From an uncultured Akkermansia sp. (GTDB lineage: Bacteria > Verrucomicrobiota > Verrucomicrobiia > Verrucomicrobiales > Akkermansiaceae): 34,626 bases of DNA. A program made the position numbers and the translations under genes. This document shows positions 25,429 to 34,432 of the stretch, piece by piece (position 1 is the stretch's first letter; each line of letters begins with the position of its first letter). Where the stretch lies: positions 1-34,626 of the forward strand of contig CANRNS010000011.1 of assembly GCA_947632055.1 (NCBI GenBank). The letters run 5' to 3'. The notes beneath the pieces are model-generated. The model was not told the origin of the DNA and made no database searches. It worked only from the letters and a program-made list of their open reading frames with translations.

Positions 25429-27282
25429 ATGTCATCGATGCACCGCAAGAGTTTGGTGGCCACAGCAGCCATTTTCTGCTGTCGTTTCACCGGCTTGCTG
25501 CGCGAGATGACTTATACCGCACTCTTTGGCGCCACGGGCGCGTTGGATGCTTTTCTAACGGCATTCCGCCTGCCCAATATGCTGCGCGATATGTTTGCCG
25601 AGGGCGCGCTTTCCCAGAGCTTCACCAGCGTGATGAGTAAGGTGAGGGCGAAGGAGGGCGATGAACAGGCGTGGGCTCTTGCGCACCGCGTGATTTCGCA
25701 GCTTACGGCGCTTATGGTGGGTATTGTTGCAGTGGGTGTATTGGCCACGGGTGGGCTTATGCAGCTTCTTTATCCCGAGGAGCTTCGGGTGAATATCACC
25801 GCAGGAATGTCTCTTCCGGAGGAGTTCGGGGAAGAGGTGCAAGCTGTGTTTCAGGGGATTCAAAAGACGGTGGATGGTCAAAAGACGGCGGCTTTCTCGG
25901 CGGATAAGCGTTTGAAGGGATTGGAGGGCATCGGCTGTGTACGGGCCAAAGCGTTGGAGCGACTTCAGGTGGGCGAACGCGTTTTGCTTACCACCCGCCG
26001 CAGTATCACGCAGAAGGGAGCGCTGTACGTGTCGCCTCAATCCTTCATGGGGATGGCTGCCGATTTGTGCCGCATCATGTGGCCGTTTATTTTGCTGGCA
26101 TCCATTTCTGCACTTTGTATGGGGGTGCTGAATGTGTTTGGCATTTTTGGATTGCCGAACTTAGCGAGTGCCGCTTTTAATCTGACGACCATCGGCGTGG
26201 GCTTTTTGGTGGGGTGGTGGATAGATCCGCATTTTGGCCCGCAAGCTCTGTATGGCTTTGCCGTGGCAGTGCTCTGCGGCGGTGTGGCCCAGATCCTAGT
26301 GCAGCTGCCCAAGCTGCGCAGACTCGGCTACCGCCTACGTTGGGAGTTGGCTCTCACATGGCGCGGCTGCCTCCCGCATTTTGCGGATGACCACGTGCGA
26401 TTGGTTTGGCGGCTCATGCTTCCCGGTATGATTGCTGCCGGCATTACGCAGGTGAATGTTTTTGTCAACAACATCTTTGCTCTCTACTTGCCCGGCGGTT
26501 CCGTGACGGCGCTCACCAGCGCATTTCACCTCTGGCAGCTCCCTGTGGCGCTTTTTGGCGTGGCGATCGGTATGGTGGTTCTGCCGGATGTGTCGCGTCT
26601 CTCCGTGACGGCCGGTAAGCAGGAGATCTCTGACCGCCTGGCAGAGGCTCTACGTTTCATGGCCTTTTTCGCGGTGCCCTCGGCGTTGATTCTAGGTCTG
26701 TGGGGTGAACAAATTGTATGCCTGTTCTACCAGCGTTTTCGATTTGACGCGCAGGCATCGGAACTGTGTGGAGCGGCACTTTCTGCATACTCGCTGGGCC
26801 TGTTGGGTTATGCGGGAATGAAGGTGTTGCAGCCGGTTTTCATGGCGTTGGAGAGACCTTGGGCGCCGGCTTTTTTAGCGGTGGCAACCTGCTGCATTTC
26901 GGTCGGCCTCAATTATCTGTACGTACATGTGCTTGGTTTGGGTGTGCAGTGGCTTGCCTTTACTACCTCGTGCATTACGACCATCAATTTTCTCTTTTTC
27001 TTCATTTACCTGCGCCGCTTGCTGGGCAGCATGTCGTTGCATGTGCTGTTGCCGGGTTTGTTACGCGTTTTTGCGGCGGCCTCGGTACTTGGTGCGTTTT
27101 GCTATGTTGCGCGGGAGTTCTTTTTTGATGGCTTCACGCAGTGGCCTTTCTGGTGGCGGCTGATCGTGCTGGCAGCTGCGGGAGCGGGAGCGGGCTTGCT
27201 CTATCTCGCAGCGTCATCTGTCATGCGCGTGCCCGAGCTGCAGATGCTTACGACCGCACTTGCCCGACGTCTGCACCGCTGA
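25429..27282 (+). CDS. murJ: Lipid II flippase MurJ with an extra loop
   Basis: MurJ (MOP superfamily) flips lipid II across the inner membrane for peptidoglycan synthesis. The 617 residues compare with about 510 in E. coli. The N-terminal block RFTGLLREMTYTALFGATGALDAF...FRLPNMLRDMFAEGALSQSF contains the conserved Arg and Asp residues of the family. Further on, WPFILLASISALCMGVLN, GMIAAGITQVNVFVNN and the AYSLGLLGYAGMKVLQPVFMAL segment are typical. About 80 extra residues sit between transmembrane helices 3 and 4 (about 116-205). ATG 25429 fits; ATG 25438 is possible. It ends the long hom-lysC unit. Its place with DAP-pathway genes makes biosynthetic sense. Confidence 0.94.
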   Translation: MSSMHRKSLVATAAIFCCRFTGLLREMTYTALFGATGALDAFLTAFRLPNMLRDMFAEGALSQSFTSVMSKVRAKEGDEQAWALAHRVISQLTALMVGIVAVGVLATGGLMQLLYPEELRVNITAGMSLPEEFGEEVQAVFQGIQKTVDGQKTAAFSADKRLKGLEGIGCVRAKALERLQVGERVLLTTRRSITQKGALYVSPQSFMGMAADLCRIMWPFILLASISALCMGVLNVFGIFGLPNLASAAFNLTTIGVGFLVGWWIDPHFGPQALYGFAVAVLCGGVAQILVQLPKLRRLGYRLRWELALTWRGCLPHFADDHVRLVWRLMLPGMIAAGITQVNVFVNNIFALYLPGGSVTALTSAFHLWQLPVALFGVAIGMVVLPDVSRLSVTAGKQEISDRLAEALRFMAFFAVPSALILGLWGEQIVCLFYQRFRFDAQASELCGAALSAYSLGLLGYAGMKVLQPVFMALERPWAPAFLAVATCCISVGLNYLYVHVLGLGVQWLAFTTSCITTINFLFFFIYLRRLLGSMSLHVLLPGLLRVFAAASVLGAFCYVAREFFFDGFTQWPFWWRLIVLAAAGAGAGLLYLAASSVMRVPELQMLTTALARRLHR

Positions 27283-27374
27283 TTTCGGGCGTGAATCGCA
27301 AGAATAAATCGCGGTATACATCGGAAAGAGTTGAGGTCATGCGAGGAGGCGATTAGAGTGCAACTCCCCGAAAT
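27282..27374 (+). other. Possible structured RNA after murJ (three-way junction)
   Basis: ATTTCGGG at 27282-27289 pairs perfectly with CCCGAAAT at 27367-27374. Directly inside, GAGTTG (27328-27333) pairs with CAACTC (27361-27366), stacked on the first stem. A third short stem, ATCGC (27295-27299) with GCGGT (27311-27315), closes a third arm. The 3' strand of the outer stem can instead form CGAAA-TGC-TTTCG (27369-27381). I recognise no known RNA family. Confidence 0.35.
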
Positions 27375-27401
27375 GCTTTCGATTAGTGGAATTTGTCTTG
27401 T

Positions 27402-27447
27402 TCATGATTCAGTACGCGATCATGATTTTGTCTTCAAATGTTTTTTT
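27402..27447 (+). terminator. Candidate terminator of the hom-murJ unit
   Basis: TCATGAT (27402-27408) and ATCATGA (27419-27425) form a 7-bp, AT-rich stem with a 10-nt loop, followed by TTTTG and, after 11 bases, a T7 run (27441-27447). The stem is weak and the T run distant, so confidence is low. Confidence 0.3.
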
Positions 27448-27492
27448 CTTACGAATCACAGTCCGTATATGTTGCTTATCATGTAAATGACT

Positions 27493-27545
27493 CAAAATAT
27501 TACATATAATATTTTGGTGTTTGAGATAAAAATGACTACCAAAAT
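27493..27545. repeat. Overlapping inverted repeats upstream of the family-protein promoter
   Basis: CAAAATATTA-CATA-TAATATTTTG (27493-27516) is a perfect 10-bp dyad. Its right arm overlaps ATTTTGGT (27511-27518), which pairs with ACCAAAAT (27538-27545). The two hairpins exclude each other. They lie 64-116 bp before the -35 of the next promoter, in strongly AT-rich DNA, so they may be protein-binding sites. Confidence 0.5.
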
Positions 27546-27608
27546 TTATTTCATATGTCGCTTTTGTCCTCGCTATTCATAAAAAATGCCCTCACCATGA
27601 AAACATCC

Positions 27609-27637
27609 TTGACAATGGAGGGGGAATTGGCTATAAG
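27609..27637 (+). promoter_or_regulatory. Consensus promoter of the single-module family gene
   Basis: TTGACA (27609-27614), 17 bp, TATAAG (27632-27637). Transcription should start near 27644, about 17 nt before ATG 27661. AAGGAGG (27635-27641) looks like a ribosome-binding site but overlaps the -10 box and would mostly not be in the mRNA. Confidence 0.7.
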
Positions 27638-27660
27638 GAGGCACATAATTGTTATTTTGT

Positions 27661-28503
27661 ATGGACACATATTCGGATAAACTTGCTGAGCCTTTGCAAG
27701 AAAAACCTGCAAAGGCGGGACGCTTTTTGGACTTGAAGACGGCCCTTGCGCTTGTCGTAGGGATAGTGATAGGGGGAGTTTCCGCCTGCGTTTTTTTGAT
27801 GTCAACAGATTCGTGGGAAGACGACGCTTCACTCGAGGATCCTCAGTGTGCGGAGGGGGTTGCAGCCTTACGCCGCATGTCGTCTAAGTTGCGGCGTGCA
27901 TGGCTGGCAGAAAACATGGGATTTTGCTATACGCAGGGCAATGACCCCGCCTATAGGGCGCCCCATATCGCGAATGATAACGCCCTCTTTGTCGATGAAC
28001 GTGGGAAGGAGCGAAAATTTTCGGAGGTAGCAGCCGACAAAAGGGACTCTGACTGGTCAGCAGCTACTGAAGCAGCCCTTGCCGTGGGGCACGAACAGAT
28101 CGCCAAACCCTTCAAGAAGGAATTAAGAGTTCTTGCCACGCAAACCGCTACGCATATTCTGAACGCAATAGATGAAACTCCGCGCTACTCATGGCTCGCG
28201 GAGATAAACCATCTGATACTCTATTCGAATGGGCAATCTGCCTATCCCCTATGGGGACAGAGCATTCCTGCAGAAAGTGGGTTCCAAATACACACGCCGG
28301 GGGGAAGCTACGGGGGGACCCTGTTTTATAATCCTCAGGGTAAAATCACTCTACCCTCAGTGGGTAACACTGGATGGAGCCGTTGGCGCATACTTTTCCG
28401 TTGCGCAAATGTGGCAGGTATCAAAGCGATCAACGCCGCATTCAAGGCAGATGTAAAGGCCATGCGCGACTCCTATAAGAAGTCTCCCTATTTCAAAAAG
28501 TAG
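27661..28503 (+). CDS. Membrane-anchored single-module protein of an unrecognised family
   Basis: A protein of 280 residues with one transmembrane helix (about 27-47) after a charged N-terminus, so most of it lies outside the cytoplasm. I recognise no family. The remainder is one copy of the module seen three times in the 32046 gene: GVAALRRMSSKLRRAWLAENMGFCY (about 67-90), SWLAEINHLILYSNG with a YP pair, and the C-terminal signature AGIKAINAAFKADVKAMR...KSPYFKK at the very end. The start is ATG 27661. An in-frame TTG at 27649 has AAGGAGG seven bases upstream, but that sequence overlaps the -10 box. The DNA before it is AT-rich and unlike the neighbours. It is separated from its paralogues by the convergent suf operon. 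Confidence 0.8.
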   Translation: MDTYSDKLAEPLQEKPAKAGRFLDLKTALALVVGIVIGGVSACVFLMSTDSWEDDASLEDPQCAEGVAALRRMSSKLRRAWLAENMGFCYTQGNDPAYRAPHIANDNALFVDERGKERKFSEVAADKRDSDWSAATEAALAVGHEQIAKPFKKELRVLATQTATHILNAIDETPRYSWLAEINHLILYSNGQSAYPLWGQSIPAESGFQIHTPGGSYGGTLFYNPQGKITLPSVGNTGWSRWRILFRCANVAGIKAINAAFKADVKAMRDSYKKSPYFKK

Positions 28504-28607
28504 GGTTCCGGTCAAATTCGCTGGAGATTCAGAAAAAAGATTTGGCGAGTTTTTAGGAATAGATAGTTCATGTTGTAGATACCGCAGCATGGACTTCGTA
28601 TAGAGGC

Positions 28608-28630
28608 AAAGAAAACACCCGCAACGCGGG
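28608..28630 (-). terminator. Intrinsic terminator of sufCBD
   Basis: On the minus strand CCCGC-GTT-GCGGG (28630-28618) is followed by TGTTTTCTTT. It lies about 68 bp after the sufD stop. The stem is only 5 bp but GC-only. Confidence 0.5.
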
Positions 28631-28697
28631 CAATTCAAAGCCGTGTTCAGATGTTCACGACAGCACTTACCCGGCGCTTGCACCATCGGGCATAGAT

Positions 28698-29717
28698 TTA
28701 AAATTGCTCAAAGTGCAGCCGCACGTCTGCCAAAAAGGCTTCTTCCAGCGTGCGGCGTGCCTCGGCTAGTGGAATGCCACGCGATTGCAGATAGAAGAGT
28801 TGCTCTGCATCGACGGGCGCCGTGGCTGAGCCGTGCGAGCAACGCACTCGGTCGGCGAGGATCTCCAGCATGGGCAATGAGTGGACAGTGGCGTGCGGGC
28901 TGAGCTGCAGGTTCAGGTTGGAGAGGTAGGCGTCGGTATCGTGTGCGTGTGGCTGCACCCGAATGTTGCCGCCAAAGATAGCCGTGGCGCGGTCTGTCAG
29001 TGTATTTTTGCAGAGCAGGCGACTCTTGCAGCCGGGGGAGCTGTGGAGCTGCCGGTTACGCATATCCAGGCATTGCTCGCTGCGCAGTCGATTGGCAGAC
29101 AGAAGGAGCGCTTCCGCCCCCGGAGCCGTGAGTTCCAGTGTGCATTCATGCCGCGCCCAAGCGAGGTCCTGATGCGTGCTCAGCGAGCAAAACCGGGCGT
29201 TCTCGGCGCAAATGCAAGAGGAAATGCAGAAAGCGCGCGTGTTCCCGGAGCCGAGCTCGCGTTGCTCCAGCCGCAGGGTGGCTCCGGGCATCAGTTCATA
29301 GCGTCGCAGACACACGAGCATTGATTCTTCGCTGTACTCATGTTCTTCGATAAGATGCAGCCGGGCGCCGGCGCCCACAATGACCCTGAGCTGCTGCACT
29401 TGCCCGCCGTGCACCTCGCTGTGCAGAGAGATGGCCTCACGCAGTTGAGAGCCATCTGCAATGCGCAGACACTGGCCGGGTCCTATCTGTAAGGCCTGCC
29501 GCATCAGGGCTTCCGATCCGATGCTGGGCAGGGCTTCTGCCGCGCATGGCGTCAGTTGCACACCACTCGGCAAATCTACGCCACGCAGCTCCGCCGCTTG
29601 CGCGTGCTCTAGGATCTCCGCAAGTTCCCGTGCGTGCACATGGGGACGGCCAAAGCGCCAATCTTCATTCAGGCGGTCGGGCAGGGGGACAGCGTTTGTG
29701 TCGTGCGTATGCATCAT
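28698..29717 (-). CDS. sufD: Fe-S cluster assembly protein SufD
   Basis: SufD joins SufB and SufC in the SufBC2D scaffold that builds Fe-S clusters in the cytoplasm. The 339 residues are shorter than E. coli SufD (423), mostly at the N-terminus. The beta-helix region shows the SufB/D core: [49 protein letters not shown], the [25 protein letters not shown] block and a final [10 protein letters not shown]. The conserved His in CSHGSA matches the SufD residue needed for cluster assembly. ATG 29717 overlaps the sufB stop as ATGA, so the genes are translationally coupled. The gene is last in the operon, before a terminator. Confidence 0.92.
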   Translation of the reverse strand: MMHTHDTNAVPLPDRLNEDWRFGRPHVHARELAEILEHAQAAELRGVDLPSGVQLTPCAAEALPSIGSEALMRQALQIGPGQCLRIADGSQLREAISLHSEVHGGQVQQLRVIVGAGARLHLIEEHEYSEESMLVCLRRYELMPGATLRLEQRELGSGNTRAFCISSCICAENARFCSLSTHQDLAWARHECTLELTAPGAEALLLSANRLRSEQCLDMRNRQLHSSPGCKSRLLCKNTLTDRATAIFGGNIRVQPHAHDTDAYLSNLNLQLSPHATVHSLPMLEILADRVRCSHGSATAPVDAEQLFYLQSRGIPLAEARRTLEEAFLADVRLHFEQF

Positions 29718-31123
29718 CCGATGGAGTCCTCCATTTCCATGTCGATGAGTCGGCGCAGCTCCACAGAGTACTCCATGGGAAACTCATTGACGAGGTCGTT
29801 GATAAAGCCGTTCACTGCCAGACTCATGGCCTGCGCTCGCGTGAGTCCCCGCTGCTGCATGTAGAAGAGCATCTCCTCATCCACCTGCGACACGGAAGCC
29901 TCATGTTGCACGGCGGCGCTATCCCCATGCACGGTGATGGCAGGGTAGGTGTCCGTGCGACTCTCGGCGTGCAGCAGCAGGGCATCGCACTCCGTGTGGT
30001 TGCGGCAGCCGGTGGCGCCGGGTTGCACGCGCACTTCCCCTCGGTAACTGGCACGCCCGTGACCGATGGAGATGGATTTGGCAACGATGTTGGATGTGGT
30101 GCCCGACGCGGCGTGTATCATGCGCGCTCCGGTATCTTGCAGCTGCCCGTCACGGGCGATGGAGATGCTCACCACCTCGCCGCGAGCCCTTTCACCCTGC
30201 AGGATGACGGCGGGGTATTTCATGGTGACGCCGGAGCCGATGTTGCAGTCAATCCAGCGGATCTCGGCATCGCGCATGGCCAGACCGCGCTGGATGACGA
30301 GGTTGTACACATTCGTGGCCCAATTTTGCACGGTGACATATTGGATTTTCGCGCCGGGCAGGGCAACGAGTTCCACCACGCCGGAGTGCAGGGTGGCGGT
30401 GTCGTATTTTGGCGCTGTGCAACCTTCCATATACATGAGCTCCGCTCCCTCATCCGCGATGATGAGCGTGCGCTCGAACTGCCCCATGCTTTCAGAGTTG
30501 ATACGGAAGTACGCCTGAAGCGGCTGAGCGAGTTTCACTCCCTTGGGCACGTAAATGAATGACCCGCCGGAAAATGCGGCGTGATTGAGCGCGGCGTATT
30601 TGTTGTCGCCCACGGGGATCACTTTGCCGAACCACGGGCGGAAGATGCTTTCATACGCACTGAGTCCCTCCGTGGGGTTCACGAAGATAACGCCCTTTTT
30701 GGCGAGCTCCTCACGCATGTTTTTGTAAGCGGTTTCCGAGTCATATTGAGCATCCACCCCGGCGAGAAAGGCGCGCTCTTGCTCCGGCACGCCGAGTCGT
30801 TCGAAGGTGCGCTTGACGTCATCGGGCACGTCATCCCAGTTTTTGCGGGCAGGAGTCCCCTGCGCCAGATAGTAACGGATCTGATCGAAGTCCAGCGCGG
30901 CAATTTCCTGAGGCGCCCAGTGCAGGGGTTGGGGCATGTCACGAAACTTCGCAAGGGCCCGTTTTCGAAAGTCGCGCAGCCAATCCGGCTCCCCCTTGGC
31001 ATCGCAGATGTAGTCAATGGTGGCTTCGGTAAGCCCATATCCGGCATCAAACGCGTGCTTTTCGGGGAAGGAGAAGTCCCCGCGAGCATCCGTTGGAGGA
31101 ATGGCTGGAGTGGTACTGCTCAT
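29714..31123 (-). CDS. sufB: Fe-S cluster assembly protein SufB
   Basis: The cluster-building subunit of SufBC2D. The 469 residues show [79 protein letters not shown] and [22 protein letters not shown]. The Cys in [10 protein letters not shown] corresponds to the key Cys of E. coli SufB, and the Glu in QHEAS is also conserved. ATG 31123 overlaps the sufC stop as ATGA. Length and sequence are normal. Confidence 0.97.
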   Translation of the reverse strand: MSSTTPAIPPTDARGDFSFPEKHAFDAGYGLTEATIDYICDAKGEPDWLRDFRKRALAKFRDMPQPLHWAPQEIAALDFDQIRYYLAQGTPARKNWDDVPDDVKRTFERLGVPEQERAFLAGVDAQYDSETAYKNMREELAKKGVIFVNPTEGLSAYESIFRPWFGKVIPVGDNKYAALNHAAFSGGSFIYVPKGVKLAQPLQAYFRINSESMGQFERTLIIADEGAELMYMEGCTAPKYDTATLHSGVVELVALPGAKIQYVTVQNWATNVYNLVIQRGLAMRDAEIRWIDCNIGSGVTMKYPAVILQGERARGEVVSISIARDGQLQDTGARMIHAASGTTSNIVAKSISIGHGRASYRGEVRVQPGATGCRNHTECDALLLHAESRTDTYPAITVHGDSAAVQHEASVSQVDEEMLFYMQQRGLTRAQAMSLAVNGFINDLVNEFPMEYSVELRRLIDMEMEDSIG

Positions 31124-31869
31124 GCGTCCTCTTTTTTCAGGAAATCGAAGCCGTGCTCCTCAATGTAATCTACCAAGTCACGTCCGCCGGTGCGCTCAAT
31201 GCGACCCTGATGAAAGACGTGTACCACATCCGGAACGATGTAGTCGAGCAGACGCTTGTAGTGCGTAATGACCAGAAAGCTGCGGAAGGACGAACGCATG
31301 GCGTTCACGCCTTGCGAGACGATGCGCAGGGCATCCACATCTAAGCCGCTGTCAGTTTCGTCCAGGATCGCGCAGAGGGGTTCAAGCATGAGCATTTGCA
31401 GCACTTCGTTGCGCTTCTTTTCCCCACCGGAAAATCCCTCGTTCACCGCGCGCGAGGAAAACTTGGGATCCATCCCCAGCTCATTCATGACCTTGCGCAG
31501 CCGCTTGTAGTACGCTACAGCATCGAGCTCTTCCCCCTCCGGCAGACGGGCTTTGAGCGCGGCGCGCAGAAAGTTGGCGTTGCTTACTCCCGGCACTTCC
31601 ACCGGATATTGGAAAGCCAGAAAGAGTCCGGCTCGACTGCGGGCGTCGGGGGGCATCGCCAGCAGATCCTGCCCATTCAGCTCGACAGAACCGGCTGTCA
31701 CCTCGTAGTCCGGGTGGCCGCAGAGCACCTTGGAGAGTGTACTTTTGCCGGAGCCATTGGGACCCATGATGGCATGTACCTCGCCGGTGGGGACATCCAG
31801 ATCGACCCCACACAGAATTTCTTGTCCTCCCCTTACGCAGGCGTGCAGATTTTTGATAACTAGGCTCAT
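31120..31869 (-). CDS. sufC: Fe-S cluster assembly ATPase SufC
   Basis: The ABC-type ATPase of the Suf scaffold. The 249 residues contain Walker [10 protein letters not shown] (about 35-43), the Q-loop [14 protein letters not shown], the signature [10 protein letters not shown], Walker [16 protein letters not shown] and the switch His in VITHYKRLL, all in the standard SufC form. The operon order is sufC-sufB-sufD; no sufS, sufE or sufU gene lies in the window, so the cysteine desulfurase must be elsewhere. A TATAAG box 20 bp upstream suggests a short leader. Confidence 0.97.
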   Translation of the reverse strand: MSLVIKNLHACVRGGQEILCGVDLDVPTGEVHAIMGPNGSGKSTLSKVLCGHPDYEVTAGSVELNGQDLLAMPPDARSRAGLFLAFQYPVEVPGVSNANFLRAALKARLPEGEELDAVAYYKRLRKVMNELGMDPKFSSRAVNEGFSGGEKKRNEVLQMLMLEPLCAILDETDSGLDVDALRIVSQGVNAMRSSFRSFLVITHYKRLLDYIVPDVVHVFHQGRIERTGGRDLVDYIEEHGFDFLKKEDA

Positions 31870-31888
31870 CTCGTATCGGATCGCAGAA

Positions 31889-31894
31889 CTTATA
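31889..31894 (-). promoter_or_regulatory. -10 box of the suf operon
   Basis: TATAAG on the minus strand. The predicted start lies about 12 nt before ATG 31869. No good -35 is visible at 16-18 bp, so an activator may be needed. It is divergent to the promoter at 31989. Confidence 0.4.
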
Positions 31895-31988
31895 CCAGGC
31901 TATTTATCTTTCACATACCCGGCGCGCGCCATCATATCACCATCCTGCCCTGCGAGCAAGTATCAAGAGTTCAATCTTCTGTTTTTTA

Positions 31989-32017
31989 TTGACGTTGCGT
32001 GGGACCTGTGTTATAAC
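31989..32017 (+). promoter_or_regulatory. Promoter of the three-module family gene
   Basis: TTGACG (31989-31994), 17 bp, TATAAC (32012-32017). Transcription would start near 32024. The TTG of this -35 is also the first in-frame start-like codon of the gene, but it cannot be the start if this promoter is used. Confidence 0.65.
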
Positions 32018-32045
32018 CACGCTACGTGATACAGATGTGTTGACC

Positions 32046-34415
32046 ATGTTGAGAGACCATGACCATACTCTCCCGCACAGAATCAGTGCATTGAGATTTC
32101 TGTGCAAGCCTGGTGAGGCTGTTTTTATAGGTAAATTGATACGAGTTGCGATATTGAGCACACTTGCCTTGGTGTGCTCAGTGCATACCGCATGGGCGAA
32201 GTACAAGCCGGTCGATGTCTCTGACATCAAGGGTGAGCAACGAAAACAACTGATGGAAGCAGTGCGGGGTGTCAACAAAATGCCGACGTCGGCGAAGGAT
32301 TGTTATGTTTGCGAGCAGCTGGGGCTTTGTTTCCACATGGATGGTAGAGAAGCCGGTAGTATCTATCACGGGTATCCTGGCACCTCAGGTCACGACAAGG
32401 CAAAATTTGTGAGTAAAACCGGACGTCTCTCCGCTTGGCGGGACGCTGTAAATTCTGCCGGAGGGCAATGGGGGAAAAGCTGGGATGAAGCACACCAATT
32501 TAAGCCGGGAGCCGTTCTCAGTTTTTTTGAGAAGAATGTAGACAGTATAGTGCATAACACGGCGAAATACTTGCTGAAGGAAATGCCGGACATCACCAGA
32601 TACGCCATGCTCGCCTCCATCGGCAGAATGCTCTACAAGGCGGATGGGACAACTCTGCCCGCCTCGGGTTACAGCGCAAAAGTCAGAACCGGCAGCGGGT
32701 TTGATGTGGACTATAATGGAAATCCAAGCGATGGATACTCCTTCATGGATCCGACGGGGAAGGAATGCTCTCTGCAGGAGGCTTTTGCTGCGGATGCTAA
32801 AAAGAAACGTTGGCGCGATACCGTGAGACGCTGCGAAAACCTCATCGGTGCACGAGATATTCTCGTCCTCTTCCCGGAAGAGGTGAAAGCGATGCGCAAG
32901 CACTACAAACAGAAGCAGGCGCAGATGAAAGAACAGCAGGATGCCATTGCGAACGAAGCGATAAAACAAGCGGACGCCATGCTTCAGACGCTGCCTTCCG
33001 ACGCACAGGAACGCCTCATTGCCGAGGCAGCGGGGATGTTCTATTATACGGGAAATTATGAGTGGACCGGGTTCGAGCCGAAAACCGGCACTATTTCGAC
33101 AAAGGGTGCGCTTTACCTGGGGAATGGAAGTAAGGTGTATGGACCGTGCAATGGTGGGGATGCCCCGGTAGTGCGCGAACTTCTGCGCAATGTGCCTCAC
33201 CGCGTGATTTTGGAACGTTATGCGGAACCGCTGAAAAAGATGGCGAGATACATGGCGAAGGATCGCTTTCAGAATATGCCCGGGATTCTGAGGGATGCGC
33301 TGCGCTGTGAGCTTACCGGCAAGCTGACTACTGCTGACGGTTCTCCTGCGGTAGATGGTGAGACAACGATGGATTTGTATGTGCTCGGCCCGGTACTCAC
33401 AAAAGTGCCGATACCCTGCGCTAAAGTGAATGCTGATAAAGCCCGCTTCACCACGTCGCGGGGTATAACTCTGCCATATAGCACGATTAAATCATACCTG
33501 TCACAATACGCCCGCTCGGTGCAGTTGGCTCATCTCTGCGCATTGATTCTCGGTCCGGAAGAGATTGCCAAGTGTATACCGCAGGGCGGAGAAGAAGAGA
33601 AGGAAGAACTACCAAAAACTCCCCAAAAATCCGCCATGGGCAGCACCACCAATGAACAGGCCTCGGTGCCAACCGGAAAATCTGAAACGCCGCAAAAAAC
33701 GGCCCCGGATGGTAGCATCAGGAACGCCCGGAACGAAGGCACCAATGCTGAATACGCGCGGGGAGTAGCTGCGCTGCGTCGCATGAAGCCCGATGAGCTT
33801 CGCGCGTGGATCGCCGTGAAGTTAGGGCTTTGTTTTGATGTATCCGGGTTCATTAAAAAAGATACAAAAGTGCATGAAATCAAAGCGAACTTCTTGGATT
33901 CACAAGGGGTGAGTCGTGGAGTCAATGAAGTTGTCACATCGGAGACGGATGAGTGGGCGATTGCCTCAGAGATCGCGTGCCAGATTGGCGCAGAGGCTCT
34001 CAGCAGGGGCGTTGAGAAGGAGGTCGCCAAGTTGGCGTACGATACAGCGGTGGATATCTTGAGCAAGGCGCCGACTCCTGTACGCCTATCCTGGCTTGCC
34101 GAGATGAATCGCATGTTGTTCAGGGCGGATGGGAGTTCACCCTATCCGGCAGAAAAGAAGAAGAAGAAATGTTTTAACTGTTGCGATGTCGAGATTCAGT
34201 ATTGGGATATTCCGGGCAATGGTCTGTTCCTTTGCTCTCCCGATGGCAATCTGATGCCGGTTACCAGGTACTCCAAAACTAAATTCACCAGATATTATGA
34301 TGTCCTTCAAAGTTGCGAGAATATTCTCGGTATTGAGGCCATCAATGCTGCATTCAAGGCAGAAGTGGACGCCATGCGAGCAGCCTACGAAAAGTCACCC
34401 TTTCTCAAAAAATAA
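32046..34415 (+). CDS. Exported three-module protein of an unrecognised family
   Basis: A protein of 789 residues from ATG 32046, the first ATG after the promoter. By comparison with the paralogue at 34433, the signal peptide should start at codon ATA 32127, which has GGTGAGG eight bases upstream. From there IRVAILSTLALVCSVHTAWA is a good signal peptide. Three related modules follow (about residues 60-275, 310-515 and 568-789). Each has a Cys/Phe or Tyr-rich opening (LGLCFHMDG; GMFYYTG; LGLCFDVSG) and a middle helix with an ADG turn. Modules 1 and 3 have a C-N-x-x-G-x-x closing segment; module 3 ends AINAAFKAEVDAMR...KSPFLKK. A Glu/Lys/Ser/Thr-rich linker separates modules 2 and 3. I recognise no known family; function unknown. 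Confidence 0.75.
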   Translation: MLRDHDHTLPHRISALRFLCKPGEAVFIGKLIRVAILSTLALVCSVHTAWAKYKPVDVSDIKGEQRKQLMEAVRGVNKMPTSAKDCYVCEQLGLCFHMDGREAGSIYHGYPGTSGHDKAKFVSKTGRLSAWRDAVNSAGGQWGKSWDEAHQFKPGAVLSFFEKNVDSIVHNTAKYLLKEMPDITRYAMLASIGRMLYKADGTTLPASGYSAKVRTGSGFDVDYNGNPSDGYSFMDPTGKECSLQEAFAADAKKKRWRDTVRRCENLIGARDILVLFPEEVKAMRKHYKQKQAQMKEQQDAIANEAIKQADAMLQTLPSDAQERLIAEAAGMFYYTGNYEWTGFEPKTGTISTKGALYLGNGSKVYGPCNGGDAPVVRELLRNVPHRVILERYAEPLKKMARYMAKDRFQNMPGILRDALRCELTGKLTTADGSPAVDGETTMDLYVLGPVLTKVPIPCAKVNADKARFTTSRGITLPYSTIKSYLSQYARSVQLAHLCALILGPEEIAKCIPQGGEEEKEELPKTPQKSAMGSTTNEQASVPTGKSETPQKTAPDGSIRNARNEGTNAEYARGVAALRRMKPDELRAWIAVKLGLCFDVSGFIKKDTKVHEIKANFLDSQGVSRGVNEVVTSETDEWAIASEIACQIGAEALSRGVEKEVAKLAYDTAVDILSKAPTPVRLSWLAEMNRMLFRADGSSPYPAEKKKKKCFNCCDVEIQYWDIPGNGLFLCSPDGNLMPVTRYSKTKFTRYYDVLQSCENILGIEAINAAFKAEVDAMRAAYEKSPFLKK

Positions 34416-34432
34416 TTCCTTGTCTCTTCTAT

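Noticed and set aside
27402..27447. Strong terminator behind murJ
   Set aside because: The stem is AT-rich and the long T run starts 16 bases after it; kept only as a weak candidate.
29546..30562. Open frame of 338 codons on the plus strand inside sufB/sufD
   Set aside because: It is antisense to clearly conserved SufB and SufD and has no family-like sequence. GC-rich third positions keep the opposite frame open.
32385..33200. Minus-strand frame of 271 codons in the three-module gene
   Set aside because: It is antisense to repeated modules that are conserved between paralogues.
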